Positions 32,308-52,915 of a DNA stretch of 64,000 nucleotides are shown piece by piece. The stretch covers positions 1,054,001-1,118,000 of the forward strand of contig JBLDXI010000074.1 in the NCBI GenBank assembly GCA_047495785.1. Direction: 5' to 3'. The notes below the pieces were generated by a model. The model had not been told where the DNA came from, made no database searches, and was given only the letters and a program-made list of their open reading frames with translations. The stretch's first letter is position 1; each line of letters starts with the position of its first letter. The DNA comes from Lepidodermella squamata. Taxonomy: Eukaryota > Gastrotricha. The position numbers and the translations under genes are program-made.

Positions 32308-34582
32308 ATGAACGTGTTCGGCACTCAGGACGCAATCGATTCGTTTTTGTACGCCGCAGCTCTCGGCGATACAACCGTAATTTCGGAACTAATTCGCAAC
32401 GGAATTTTCCTAGACGCCGAGGACAGCGCTGGAAACACCGCCCTGCAACTGGCCGCAGCAGCCGGGCACGAAGAAGTCGTGGGCCTGCTGTTACGGAGCG
32501 GCTCAAATGTGCAAAAGTCGAATAATTACGGATGGACGGCGTTGCATCAAGCCGCAAGTTCCGGCCATCTGAAAATTGTTCAAATTCTAGTAAAACACGG
32601 CTGTCCACCCGATTCAAAAACGAAATACGGCCAGTCAGTCCTATCGCTAGCCGCAGCGTCTGGTCACGTGAAAATCGTTCATTATTTAATGTCCTCGGAT
32701 GTAAAATGGAGTGAAATTGAACCGCAGAATTCACTTGGATTTTGTTCGTTGAGTTCAATTTTAATGGCAGCTGCTTTCGGTCGACTCGATATTTTAACAT
32801 CCCTGATTAATTGCGAGTCAATTAACGAGAAATGTGGGCTAATCGGCACGACTGCCTTAATGTTGGCCGGTGCGAGTCGAAGTGTAGAGAGTTATCAGTT
32901 TTTAGCCGAAAATGGGGCTGATTTGCGGGCGATTGACTGCGCGGGTCGATCTGCTCTAGCCTATGCGGCTATGATGGGCTGCCGAATCGGGGACGAGACA
33001 ACTTCGTCGACTAGTGGTGATCCGAGTGCGTTTTATTACGAGGAGGATAATTTGAATGCGATGGATGTTTTCGATACGTTGCGATCGGATGATGTCGATT
33101 TGCTCGGGCGTGTTTTAGCCGCGAGCCCGAATCTCAAAAATAAGGAGACTATAGATGTGAGTTTTATCTTTTTAGCGAATATTTGATTGTTGAATTCTCG
33201 TTGAAAGGATAAGAAATATAAGACTGATAGCTACTGAGTAGGAATAGAAGAATCTTCGATTAAAAATTGCCGACCCTGTGTTTTTAAAAAATCCGTAATT
33301 TATCGTGAATTTTCATTTCATACTCGGCAAATATTGAGATCATCTCACAAAATTTGATTTTTTCCAGCTTTCATCGAAATTTTCGAGTCGACATTAAGAT
33401 TTCCATTTACTGGTTCACGTATTAATGATTTCGGTATGTTTCAGGGTAATCGAACGTTGCTGATTGAAGCCGCGAGTTCGAAAAATTTGCGAGCCATCAA
33501 ATTGCTGATTTCACTCGGTTGTTCTGTGAATGGCGTCGCCTCGAATTCAGGAAGAACGGCCCTATCTCATGCTGTCGAAAACTGGTATGCATCTTTACAT
33601 TTTGAACGTAATTCTAAAATGATAAGAAGTTTTAATTATTTCATTTTAAGTTTGAAATTTAAAATACGCTAAAAAAATTCAAAACCTCACGAGTCTAAAT
33701 TATTATTCAGTTCATTTGCATATTTTTAGCTTCGAAGATGGAATTCTCATGCTTTTGGATGCTGGAGCTGATCCGACCGTCAAAGATATGACCGGCAAAT
33801 CCGCCCTCGATTTCATGTCTCAATTCATGTGCGAGCTCAGCCAGCATGTTTTACGCCGACTTTGCCACGCCGGCTTATCCAAAATGGCCCCGGATCTACT
33901 GAATTCAGTCGACTCGTCGCTAATCGAACCGAACGACTTGAAAACGATGAAAACAGGATTTTTCGATAAATTGAAAACGAAATTTGCCAGCGATAAGAAA
34001 TCGAAAAGCCGACATGATTTATCGGCGATTTCAAGCCCGGGCGATATTTTCGCATTTCCTTGTACTGGCCCACTTGCTTTTTCGTCGAATTCGACCTCAA
34101 ATGGGTTACTAGAGCTGGATCCGGTCCGAGTTGAACCCATAGAGCCGCCCTTCGACCGGCGGAAGATGATCTGGACCGACGGGGCGCCGGATGATAGCTC
34201 AGCTAGTGGCCCGCCGATGTCTGGTTCGTACCGAGAAGTCGAAACCATACCGCCTGGAACGTCTCTTTTCACCCAGAGACCGAAAAAACATGGGAAAACA
34301 GCTAATTCTAAGGTTTCGCATAAGCAGCTATCAGTTCCTCTACCGTCGACTAGTAACGTCAGTGGCGACGAGAGTACGGGTGATGAATCCTCTGAGTTGA
34401 AGAGCTATCTCAAAAATCAACAGTTGGAGAAATACGAGTCGTTGTTGAAAAACAATGAAATCACCGATTTGACGACTTTCCAACTGTTGACCGAGCGCGA
34501 TTTGAAGGATCTCAAAGTTGGAACACTGGATCGATTTTCACTGATTAAGGCGATTATGAAAGCGAAAGAACTCGAAAATTAG
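32308..34582 (+). CDS. ankyrin-repeat and SAM-domain protein (ANKS3/ANKS6-like)
   Basis: Exons 32308-33156, 33445-33584 and 33730-34582 join in phase (613 residues). The N-terminal half has at least seven ankyrin repeats: NTALQLAAAAGHEEVVGLLL, GWTALHQAASSGHLKIVQIL, QSVLSLAAASGHVKIVHYL, TTALMLAGASRSVESYQFL, RSALAYAAMMG, RTLLIEAASSKNLRAIKLL, RTALSHAVENC and an EDGILMLLDAGADPTVKD end. A low-complexity Ser/Thr-rich linker follows. Residues about 550-613 form a SAM domain (LKSYLKNQQLEKYESLLKNN...LTERDLKDLKVGTLDRFSLI). Ankyrin plus a single SAM is the layout of ANKS3 and ANKS6, adaptors of the ciliary inversin compartment. Which orthologue it is cannot be decided by eye, and ciliary function is inferred. 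Confidence 0.85.
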
Positions 34583-34829
34583 TGACTGAAGACTCCTGTG
34601 ATACTTATTTTTGTTGCTTTTTGTGATAGTACTCGCAATTTCTACCTCGGCAATCTCTGAAATTGTGCGATATTTTTGTTTACCATTCAATTCACCTCTA
34701 ATTAATGGAAAAGGAGTGATTTTAAGAAAATAATTTTATTTTTGAAAATTTGACTAACAATTACGTATTTGGATTTTATTTAGATTTTGTTGTTAAATTT
34801 GGTTAATTTTCCCGTGCTATTCCTGCAAA

Positions 34830-35024
34830 ATGCTGCTGATGTACTATTTGAACGAATCTGGTGACCGCGTGTACACCCTGAAGAAAACGGCCCCGGATGG
34901 CAAGCCGACGAACTCGGCGCACCCGGCGCGCTTCTCGCCCGACGACAAGTACTCGCGCCAGCGCGTGACGCTGAAGAAGCGCCACGGCATCCTACCCACG
35001 CAGCTTCCGAAGCCAGTTTGTTGA
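34830..35024 (+). CDS. NOP10: H/ACA ribonucleoprotein complex subunit NOP10
   Basis: 64 residues in one exon, the exact usual length. [15 protein letters not shown] at the start and [20 protein letters not shown] in the centre are near-invariant NOP10 sequence. Metazoan NOP10 lacks the zinc Cys of archaeal forms, as here. It bridges dyskerin and NHP2 in box H/ACA RNPs, which make pseudouridines in rRNA and snRNA. A poly(A) signal AATAAA lies at 35110-35115. TTATTTAG at 34776-34783 is an acceptor-like site 46 nt before the ATG. Confidence 0.97.
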   Translation: MLLMYYLNESGDRVYTLKKTAPDGKPTNSAHPARFSPDDKYSRQRVTLKKRHGILPTQLPKPVC

Positions 35025-35680
35025 CGCAGCAAACCGAGGAGAGAGAAAAATTTGGAGTTTTATATGCCAGTGAAAACTTGTGCTCAATACTGTCTGGCCG
35101 ATTCTGTTGAATAAAACCTGGTTTTACTTTGTATTCCATCGATTTACGTTGTCGCAATGTAGAAAATAATGATTTTTTCACTCGCGGAATAGGACAAGAT
35201 TAGCCATAGTCACTTGGCAATTACAGAACGAATATATTAGATATTTGGCAGAACTTCTCATTTTAATAATGAGATTAGTTGAATTTCAGTCCTAATTTCC
35301 AAGAGTAATGTACGAAAAAACACTGAAACGCGATTTGTTTTTTATAAAGTTAGCACTGAAACTGATCTCATTAGTAAAATTTTGAATTGTTTTCTTTCTT
35401 TTTCCACCAACCTGAAAATTATTAGCTTCCGGTCTATTTTCTTTCAATTAGCCATAATTTGAATTAAATTCTCGACAATTTTCAAATTCCCTGGAAAATT
35501 GGAATATTCATTCGCGCTCTATTTGCTAAATTAGGTCAGTCAATTTTACTTCATAGGTATGCATCGTAAAATGCAATGGGATACATTTTCAAGCGAATTG
35601 GTAGATATTCAATATTCACACCCTTTGTGTCAAGTAATCAACTCGATTCCCTGTATTATAAATTCTTCTTCAATTTAGGA
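35025..35680. other. spacer between NOP10 and HMG-CoA lyase
   Basis: It holds the NOP10 3' UTR and an AT-rich stretch without a coding signal. TTCAATTTAG ends at 35678, two bases before the next gene's ATG. Confidence 0.45.
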
Positions 35681-38137
35681 ATGGTTGTTAAAAATTTGGT
35701 GAAAAATCTCGGCACACTCGCTCGAGTTGGCCACCTTCATTTCCCAGCCAAACGCGCTCGAATTGTTGAAGTCGGCCCGCGAGATGGCCTTCAAAACGAG
35801 AAAACGCCCGTGCCAACCGAGGTGAAAGTGGAACTGATCCGGCGCCTGGTCAATGCCGGTTTAACCTCCATCGAAGCGACGAGTTTCGTCTCGCCGAAAT
35901 GGGTGCCGCAAATGGGTGATCACGCCGCGGTGTTGGCCGCTGTAAAATCCGACAAACGGGCCAACTATTGCGTGCTAACGCCGAATCGCAAGGGTGCCGA
36001 GTCGGCAATTGCAGCTGGCGCGAAAGAAATCGCCGTGTTCATCGCGGCTTCGGAGGCTTTCAGTCAGAAAAATATCAACTGCTCGATTGCGGACAGTCTA
36101 ACGCGCAGTAAAGAAGTTATCGAAACAGCCCAAGCGTAAGTAATTTCAGAAATTTTCATTTTTTAAATTGAAAATTGGATTGACCATTTGGAAATCTGAA
36201 AATTTTAATCTGAAAAATTACAGAAATGAAAATGTGAAAAAGTAATAATAAAGGTTTTATTGTTGCTCTTCGGAACTGAACGCCGTATCCCGTTTCCGGT
36301 TTTGAAGAGGGCGAAGGCTGGCGACGAATGATCCTCAACCACCCTCAATTACCCTATCAGTGTCTACAGTTAGCCAAATACGTTTCAATTTGTCTAAAAC
36401 AGGTCAAAACAATAAAATTCTCAAAATTTTCAGTAAATTAAGGCATAATCCTGCCCACTTTTGGGTAAAATTTCTGAAATTGTTGTAGCATTTGTTGTAC
36501 CAAAGTTACCACTCGTTACATATCTGAAATTAACAAGTTTTGACGATTCATGATCCATGTTCAGTAAAAGTGTAGATTTATTTTTCGTGGTTTTCAGACA
36601 AACTAACAGTCACGTTTTTGGATTTCGGATGAAATAAGACGTTTTGTCGGATGAAAAAGTTTTCCCCGAGTTTTAGCCGCGTTTAACAAGTCGTCGTGGT
36701 TAAATTTCGTCGTGGTTCATGCCTAAAAGTGCCCCATCGTCAGCAAAAGCTAGTTAATTTCGGAAATCAGTCTCGATCATGGCGGTCTCGCCAATAGGAA
36801 AGCCTAGTTTTTCGTCGGCTATTTTGTCCCAAATTTTATTGAAGGTCGCTATGAATAGCAAAGGGGACCGTGGGCAACCTTGCCTTAAGCCCCTCGTTAC
36901 GTAGAAGAAATGTGAGATTTCAGCATCTACTTTAACAGCAACTTTATTTACTTTCATAAACTTTGAATAGCTCTTCAATTAAATTGGGATCTACACCCAT
37001 GTTTTGGAGGGCGGCTCATACTTATCTCTGTCGACCAGATCATAGGCTTTTCGAGATCGATGAAGACTAAATGGAGTTCCTTCTTAAAGAATATAATTTT
37101 CTCAATAATGATTTTCTGATTTTCAACCTGGACTAGCATGATGGTCAGCTATTCTCGCTTTTCACACGAAAAATTGAGGAGCATAAGTCATGAAAACTCC
37201 GTAATGTAGCTCAGACCTCAATTCAGTCGAAAAAGTCGTTTTTCGAAAATTTTCCAAAATTTTTAAGCCGTTATGATGAGCCCATATTCAGAAAATTACG
37301 CAAATTTTATCTGAATTCTTTCGATTTATTGTTGCGCGGCGTTTGCACCGCTTTTTGGGTTTATCCTGCTTTGAAGCCTTCTACCCAATCAGTCGGATTT
37401 TCAAGTAATTTGTCCAATTTAGAAAATTCTGTTTGATGATCCTTAATAATTCTCAAACGTTCAAGGGCATGATTTTTCTCATTTGAAAAAATTGGATTTG
37501 AAACTTGGAAATGTTAATCTAAAATTTAAATAATTGAATTGAATTGAAAAAGCCGCATCAAGGTCACAGGTGAAATGAGAATGAAATTTTGATTTTTTTT
37601 TTTCACAGGCATGATGTAAAAGTTCGAGGCTATGTATCGTGCGTAGTCGCGTGCCCGTACGACGGGCCGACGAAGCCCGAAAAAGTGGCGCAAGTCGCGA
37701 ACTCGCTCCTCAACCTCGGCTGTTACGAAATCTCGCTGGGCGACACAATCGGCGTCGGCACGCCGGCCTCGATTTCCGCCATGCTCGACGCCGTGTGCCG
37801 CGTCATTGAACCGTCGAAACTCGGCATCCACTGCCACGACACGTACGGCCAGGCGCTGGCGAATATTCTCGCGTCGCTGACGTACGGCATTGCGTCGATC
37901 GACTCGAGCGTCGGCGGACTGGGCGGGTGCCCGTACGCGGCCGGGGCGAGCGGCAATGTGGCGACTGAGGACGTGGTGTACATGTTGAATGGGCTTGGGT
38001 TCAAGCTGAACGTCAACATGGACGCGCTGCTCGATGCGAGTGCCTACATTTGCGAGAAGTTGAACCGCAAGAACGCGTCTCGAGTCGCTAATGCGATGCT
38101 AGGCAAGAAGGCGAAGGCAGAGGCGAAAACTTCGTGA
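35681..38137 (+). CDS. HMGCL: hydroxymethylglutaryl-CoA lyase, mitochondrial
   Basis: Exons 35681-36135 and 37609-38137 join in phase 2 (327 residues; human 325). The first 25 residues ([19 protein letters not shown]) form a basic amphipathic mitochondrial presequence. The HMGL-like barrel follows: [15 protein letters not shown] (catalytic Arg-Asp), [64 protein letters not shown] (metal-binding His pair), and the signature [19 protein letters not shown] with its catalytic Cys. It splits HMG-CoA into acetoacetate and acetyl-CoA in ketogenesis and leucine breakdown. An upstream in-frame extension to 35576 exists but spoils the presequence, and an acceptor-like TTTAG sits 2 nt before the chosen ATG. 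The end (KAKAEAKTS) lacks the peroxisomal CKL of vertebrates. The 1.47-kb intron holds a LINE fossil. Confidence 0.96.
36750..37110 (-). pseudogene. non-LTR retrotransposon (LINE) reverse transcriptase fossil
   Basis: The minus strand encodes, with a frameshift near 37050, the RT motif A region [19 protein letters not shown], with its catalytic Asp. The next RT block, [17 protein letters not shown], follows. Both are diagnostic of LINE reverse transcriptases. The FADD-type active-site block is missing. It is inserted antisense in the HMGCL intron. Confidence 0.85.
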
Positions 38138-39260
38138 AATACAGAAAAACAGAATTTTTGGACTTGACACTATTTTTTTGCTTTGAAAAAGCTTAGCTGA
38201 TACCTAACTTTTTTGTTCTGATATTTTTGTCGGTGAGAAAAAACCTGGATCTTCCTTTTTGAAACATTGAATAATTTAATTAATGACAAACTTGAAATTC
38301 TGCGAGTTTTTCTACCTTCGTTGAGTCGAGTGCAAAAGGAAAAATATTGAATGGTGACTTTATTTTAGCTTTCTAAATTGACATTCCAGAATTTTCATAG
38401 CAATTTTTTATTTGAAAATCTGATATTATTTGATTTTTTCTCGAATTTTTTACATCCATTCCTAACGGCTCGTCCAAAATTGAATGGGCATCTCAATCGA
38501 ACATCCCTATCTTGAAGATTCTCCCGCAAATTTATCTTTTACAGCATCATAATCAGAAGGCGTTTAAAAACCTGAAACTGAAACTGAATGTTCCATTAAA
38601 TATTTGCATTTTTGGACGGCTTCAACGGCTTCAGCGGATCCAAATTTCCAATATCCGAGGTCCAAACTGTCTGAAATAACTGAGGTTTCCTGATTATTCA
38701 TTAGAAATTAACTTCAGCATAATATACTCTAGGCCTCATCTAACCGTGATTCAATACAAAATTTTGGCATACATTTTCATACTGTTTGGCGTGCTGTGCT
38801 TCCATTTCAGTCTAATTTGGTTCGGCTCTAAGATTCTCGGTTTCAAAATTGTTCACAAATTCACTGGAAAATGAACATATTTGGCCATAGCCATGCTTCA
38901 GTTCGATTCTAAATTCAATAGTTGCCTCCTACCTCCTAGTCATTTTTGGATTTTTTCTGATAATTAAAATTCGCATCCAATTTTTTTTTGCTCCGCTAAA
39001 ATTCGGGTTGAATTTTAGGTTAATTTTTGATTCTGTTCAAGAGAAGTCACCTCATTTATTCGAAATTTAGATTGTGGTTTTCTAAATTTCGATTTTCTTT
39101 AGGCTTTCAGCATCTGAGGTTACCCACCGATACACATTTTAGTCATTTTTCAGTTTTAGCAGTGTCAATTTTGAAAATGTTGCGTTTCATCGCCATTTAG
39201 GTGTCCTTTTTTATAAATCGATGTTAGTGTGTTGCCGTCGGCCTTTTCGCTATTCCGTCG
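38138..39260. other. spacer between HMGCL and KAT7
   Basis: AT-rich, with no domain-bearing frame. A short upstream ORF (ATG at 39221) overlaps the KAT7 start in another frame and could lower its translation. GCCATTTAG at 39192-39200 is an acceptor-like site 60 nt before the KAT7 ATG. Confidence 0.45.
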
Positions 39261-48804
<9,544 letters not shown>

Positions 48805-49480
48805 TGCCGTCACATAGAGTCAATTTTTTGTTTCAATTTTTCTTGTCCTTTTTTGCTATTTGCTATATATATAATACACATATAAAACGAGGATGATCAT
48901 GTCGATGATGATGATAACAATAATGATGATCGAATAAAACAATTTTCACGCGTTGTGCTACATGACAAGTTTGACACAATAAAAGCTGCAGTTGATGATG
49001 CGGACGTGAAAATGCGGAATATTAAAGCATTCGCTCATCTGAGTTGAACCAGCGGGATGCAACGTTGTCTAACAGCTGGCGATTTGGCGGCCGGAAATGT
49101 CCCTTACGGTCGTCATCGCCGAAACCGGTCTCACCATGATTGCTGTTACCTACCCATATTTGAAATTCATTCGAGGTTGGGGTTAGGCATGGGTCAGGTC
49201 GTATCAATATCGAACTGATTTCCTAGTTAGCTGCTTCTTGCAGCCGAAACCATATTACTGCCTGCACAAGCCGGCCATACGCAATCCTATTGAGCTCCAG
49301 GGAAACCAGCCGCCATGAAAGCAGAAATCGGCCGCATGCGATGCCGTTTAAAATAAGACGAAGGGCGAGCCGAGTCGAGTAGATCTCAATTATATCGGAT
49401 TCTCATTTGTTGTTTACTTTGTAACCGCAATAATTTTTCGGCCCAAGACCGATACGTGCTCGAACGCGCTCAGGTCCGCA
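48805..49480. other. KAT7 3' UTR and spacer
   Basis: A GATGATGAT simple run at 48890-48935 is followed by AATAAA at about 48933 and 48979, both possible poly(A) signals. No further gene is seen before the hAT element. Confidence 0.45.
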
Positions 49481-49873
49481 CAGAGTTGTCCACGGGCCGA
49501 ATTTTCGGAACCCGGCCCGGCCCGTAAGAACGAATGCGAAAACCCGGCCCGTAGTCACAATTAGCTGTATTTTAACCTGTGAGAAGTTGAATTTTTCAAC
49601 TAAATTTGTACTGGAAAAAGCGCCCAACACTAAGCAATAATAGTTCGATTGTTATATCATTGAATACTGCCATTTGAGGTGAAACCGGACGTGTAGCAGT
49701 GGCATCTAGTTACCTATAGGTTCCGCACCACTGGCGACGGGTCTTCAGAGGCACACATCCTAGCGCGTTGCCGCCAAGCTGTGGAACAGTTCGCATTGCT
49801 TACTGCTAAGATCTCATCCATGTGTGTGGCCAAGACATGGCCGACAGCCGAACCCGGCCCGTGGACAACTCTG
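49481..49873. mobile_element. non-autonomous hAT element with intact 8-bp target duplication
   Basis: The termini are perfect 18-bp inverted repeats, CAGAGTTGTCCACGGGCC at 49481-49498 and its reverse complement at 49856-49873. The 8-base sequence GGTCCGCA directly flanks both ends (49473-49480 and 49874-49881). CAGNG termini and 8-bp duplications are the hAT signature. The 393-bp interior has GGCCCGG-rich subterminal repeats (GGCCCGGCCCGT) and no transposase. Confidence 0.9.
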
Positions 49874-50004
49874 GGTCCGCACTTGGGCCGTTTCAAATGC
49901 TGCCCGTACGCAATCCGAGGAAATGTCAAAAAATATTGGGAAAATTAAAGGCTCATTTTATTATGGATTGTTGTTCGATAATTTTGCTATGGGGCAAGAT
50001 GTAT

Positions 50005-50572
50005 TCAGATGTGTGCTACAAGATTGACGAGTAGAGCTGAAATCAGCAGAACTATCGCGCCGCTAGCTGACGATGTGTTAGCCGAGTTGCAGAAATCAGT
50101 CGTACAGCAGTAAACTTCAGCCGTGCCCAACAGCCCTGATGCGGAGTTGACCTGATCGCAACTCGACGCACAGCTACGCGTCTCGGCAGTCACTCCAAAC
50201 GTCGACAAGACAATTTTCTGTTGAAAGAAGGACACAACCGTTGATAGTTATCTCTAGAGGCACAGCGAGCTCAACTTTTTTTGAACTCGGGCTATTTTTT
50301 GAAACAAAACTTACGCGACAGAATGTTTCTGTAGTAGCACATTTAGATTTAGGCCCAATCGGCGTTACAGTGGTCGATTGAACCGATGATGAGCTGCTGG
50401 ATGAAAATATTGTCGAGCCCATGCTTGAGACAATGCTCGAACTCATGGATGATGATGATGTCGCTTCTGTCATCGTGCCAGTTGTTGAGTAGCACGACAG
50501 CGCTTCGCTTCCTCCGCAGCAAAAAGCGACGATGAGGAGCAAAAGTGATAACAAAGCAAGGGATGCAGCCAT
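50005..50572 (-). CDS. Ly6/uPAR (LU, three-finger) domain protein, probably GPI-anchored
   Basis: Exons 50572-50315 and 50217-50005 join in phase 0 (156 residues). The signal peptide is MAASLALLSLLLLIVAFCCG. The mature part opens with LSCYS, typical of LU domains, and carries a Ser/Thr-rich insert (SSSSMSSSIVSS) in the first loop. It then runs CATTETFCR, a Cys pair in SCASSCDQV, and the family end YCCTTDFCN (CC-x4-CN). A small-residue site (SANTSSASGA) and hydrophobic tail (IVLLISALLVNLV) predict a GPI anchor at the cell surface. Such proteins modulate receptors or junctions; the partner is unknown. A TATA box lies 91-97 bases upstream. A poly(A) signal is near 49960. Confidence 0.8.
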
Positions 50573-50662
50573 TATTTCCGAAGGTTTGAATGATATTGAG
50601 TAAAATCGATGTGATAAATTGCCGAAAGTTGTTTGATGATCTTAAACCGGCCAAACGGCCTG

Positions 50663-50669
50663 TTATATA
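50663..50669 (-). promoter_or_regulatory. TATA box of the Ly6-like gene
   Basis: TATATAA on the minus strand in the context GGGTATATAACAGG, 91-97 bases before the ATG at 50572. Confidence 0.6.
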
Positions 50670-50679
50670 CCCTTGGAAT

Positions 50680-52424
50680 GCACCCAAGCGTTTGCTGGTG
50701 TTCGCCACGTTTACGGCGTTTCATTAGAAAGATGACGTCAACGGCAACTTCATTATCGCGCAGCCTTGTTTTTGTTACATGGCGAACTCAATCTCGGTGC
50801 ATTCGGTGTAAATTGTTGCCGCTACATATATCTTAGAATCTTTAACCTGGAAATTCAAAAACACTGAGAAAAAAGTTGGAAATACTAAAAATTCGCTAAT
50901 TCAGTTGATTTTTGCAACCCTTCCAAGTGAATTAAAATGAAATCAAATGCTTTCAATTTTCAATGATGGATATCCAGATTCGAAAAATCATGGAAGTCCT
51001 TTACATTTCTCCTCACTTTATGGATCAGTTTTCAACGATGGTATTCAAAATTATATTGTTTTTTTTTAGTTTTTTTCCTCGCAACAGTATGCCCGCTATT
51101 TGCCTGCGGATGGATTAAAAAGCGGTGGCGAGTTTGGTGACCGTATTTTTCAACTTAGCATCAAGGAAAATTTGAAAAAAGTTGAGACACTAGTCAATGA
51201 GACATTGGCCGACACTGGTATTTTTTGTTCGAACGAATCATGAAGCGGATTTACCTGGGTTTCAATTAAACGTCTTCTCAGGTACCAATTTCAAGATGAC
51301 TACAGTTTCAAACGGTGGCAGTATGATTGTTGAAAATTCATGAAGCCAAAATCGAAAGTAATATTCGTTACCAAAAGGGCGAGGAAAAATTCACCAATTT
51401 ACAGTCCGCTGTCAAATTTCACACTGCGAAATTTCCCGGTTTTCCGCCGTGAAAGGATGGTTTATTTTCGAGTTTCAGGTTCGAGTTTTTTTCAACAAAA
51501 TAACTTGCTGTGACGCGTGACGCGTGGTTCAATAATTTTTGTCCGTGCCTATAGTGATTTTTTTCGGATTCACCATCGGTATTTTTACAACAGCCATGGA
51601 AGCCGAAATTGAAATTGAAATTTTTTCTTATACCTAAAGTTAACAGGAAGTTCAAATAAAAAATCGTTTATCGCAAAAGATAGGAAAATTTGGTAATTAT
51701 TCAATATAATCGAAACCTTACAAGTTTTTGAATATTGAATTTGTTGAATGCGCAGTTCTCAATCTAATACTTTCATTCTACCTTTTAACCCCTAAACAGC
51801 GGCAAATTTATTAATAGTCGTCTCTTTTTGCAGGAAAATAATTAGTCTACGTTATGCACGTCGCAAGTCGTCGCTAAAAATAAGCGCGACTTTTGATCGG
51901 TGGCGTGATATCTCAGAATAGCCATCGCTTGCTTTTCTTTCAAAGTTTATTCATATCGCCAGTCACGCTTCCAAAAAAACAACATCTGAGACGGCTCTCT
52001 GTACCACTTCTATGCCGTTTGATTCGTGAATGGATTCTAGTCAACGAAGCGGTATAATATAGGGTGACTGGTGTGGAGATGTTTGTACTAAAAGATGAGA
52101 AAAAACTTGCAGGGACTTATTTTCCAGTGCATCTTTTATTATTTTCATTTTTTTTATCCACGACGGCAGGTGAATAGCCGCAGCAAAAGCGCCGCCAAGG
52201 TAATTTTGGCGACTCGAGTGAATCAACTCGGTCGCAATAAAACACCTTGTTATTACGATACACATCTCCAGAGAAACCTGTCTAGTACTGCGATAATATA
52301 ATATTTCATAATAAAAAACTGCATGCAATTTATCAAACTTTAATTCTTCATTTTTAACTAATTTTCCAGCTCATTTCGTCTAATTTTTTTGAAGAATTTA
52401 TTGCAACTAATAAAAAGCTTGAAA
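50680..52424. other. spacer with a possible decayed coding patch
   Basis: Mostly AT-rich. Around 51090-51240 the plus strand reads YARYLPADGLKSGGEFGDRI, then LKKVETLVNETLADTG, before a stop. This looks protein-like but has no family and no intact frame. No other feature is seen. Confidence 0.35.
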
Positions 52425-52646
52425 ATGACGAGACGTGAGGCGAATGGTTTCAAATTTCAGCCATTGAACAGTCGGAACCATTCTCATTTGGCGCCAACGC
52501 GGCTGGCAGGCGGCTTTCGCTTACGGCGATCGCCTAATTACATCGGCAGCAAGTACAAACGCGAACTGCACCTGTTCGCCGTTCGCTGCGTCCGCCGCCT
52601 CGGCTTCGTCATCGAACGCCTCAGAATCGCATTCATAAAACGCTAA
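52425..52646 (+). CDS. small Arg-rich ORF, function unknown
   Basis: 73 residues from the ATG at 52425, very basic (pI clearly alkaline), with segments RLAGGFRLRRSPNYIGSKYK and VRRLGFVIERLRIAFIKR. Codon choice is GC-rich, like the real exons around it and unlike the spacer. TTTTCCAG at about 52363-52370 precedes it as an acceptor-like site. A short GC-rich patch with a GTAATT donor near 52170-52202 could be an upstream exon. I do not recognise the protein; it could be a last exon. Confidence 0.4.
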   Translation: MTRREANGFKFQPLNSRNHSHLAPTRLAGGFRLRRSPNYIGSKYKRELHLFAVRCVRRLGFVIERLRIAFIKR

Positions 52647-52855
52647 TTTTTACATAATATTTTTCTTAATCCTGGTGATTTTTACTGAAAAGCCTGATTA
52701 ACCGAAAATTATTTACTGTTTATTTCTATATGACTGTTTACCGAAGTATTGCTCATTGCGCATTCGATTTTGTTAATGAGTGTAATCAATATTCGCGGCC
52801 TCTCATCTGTATAATTATGAGAGGAGCGTGACCTATGTATTATTATTATTATGAC

Positions 52856-52861
52856 TATATA
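52856..52861 (+). promoter_or_regulatory. TATA box of the 52.9-54.5 kb gene
   Basis: CTATATACG sits 55 bases before the ATG at 52916, leaving room for a start site near 52886 and a 30-nt leader. A short hairpin (CTCTCAT...ATGAGAG) lies just upstream, at about 52800-52823. Confidence 0.45.
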
Positions 52862-52915
52862 CGCTCGGTGAACCGGCGCGGTATAACACTGCTTTCTGGA
52901 ACTGATATATTTATC

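Noticed and set aside
35576-35680. Upstream start for HMG-CoA lyase at 35576
   Set aside because: It is in frame, but the added residues are Phe/Tyr-rich and not presequence-like. An acceptor-like TTTAG lies just before the ATG at 35681.
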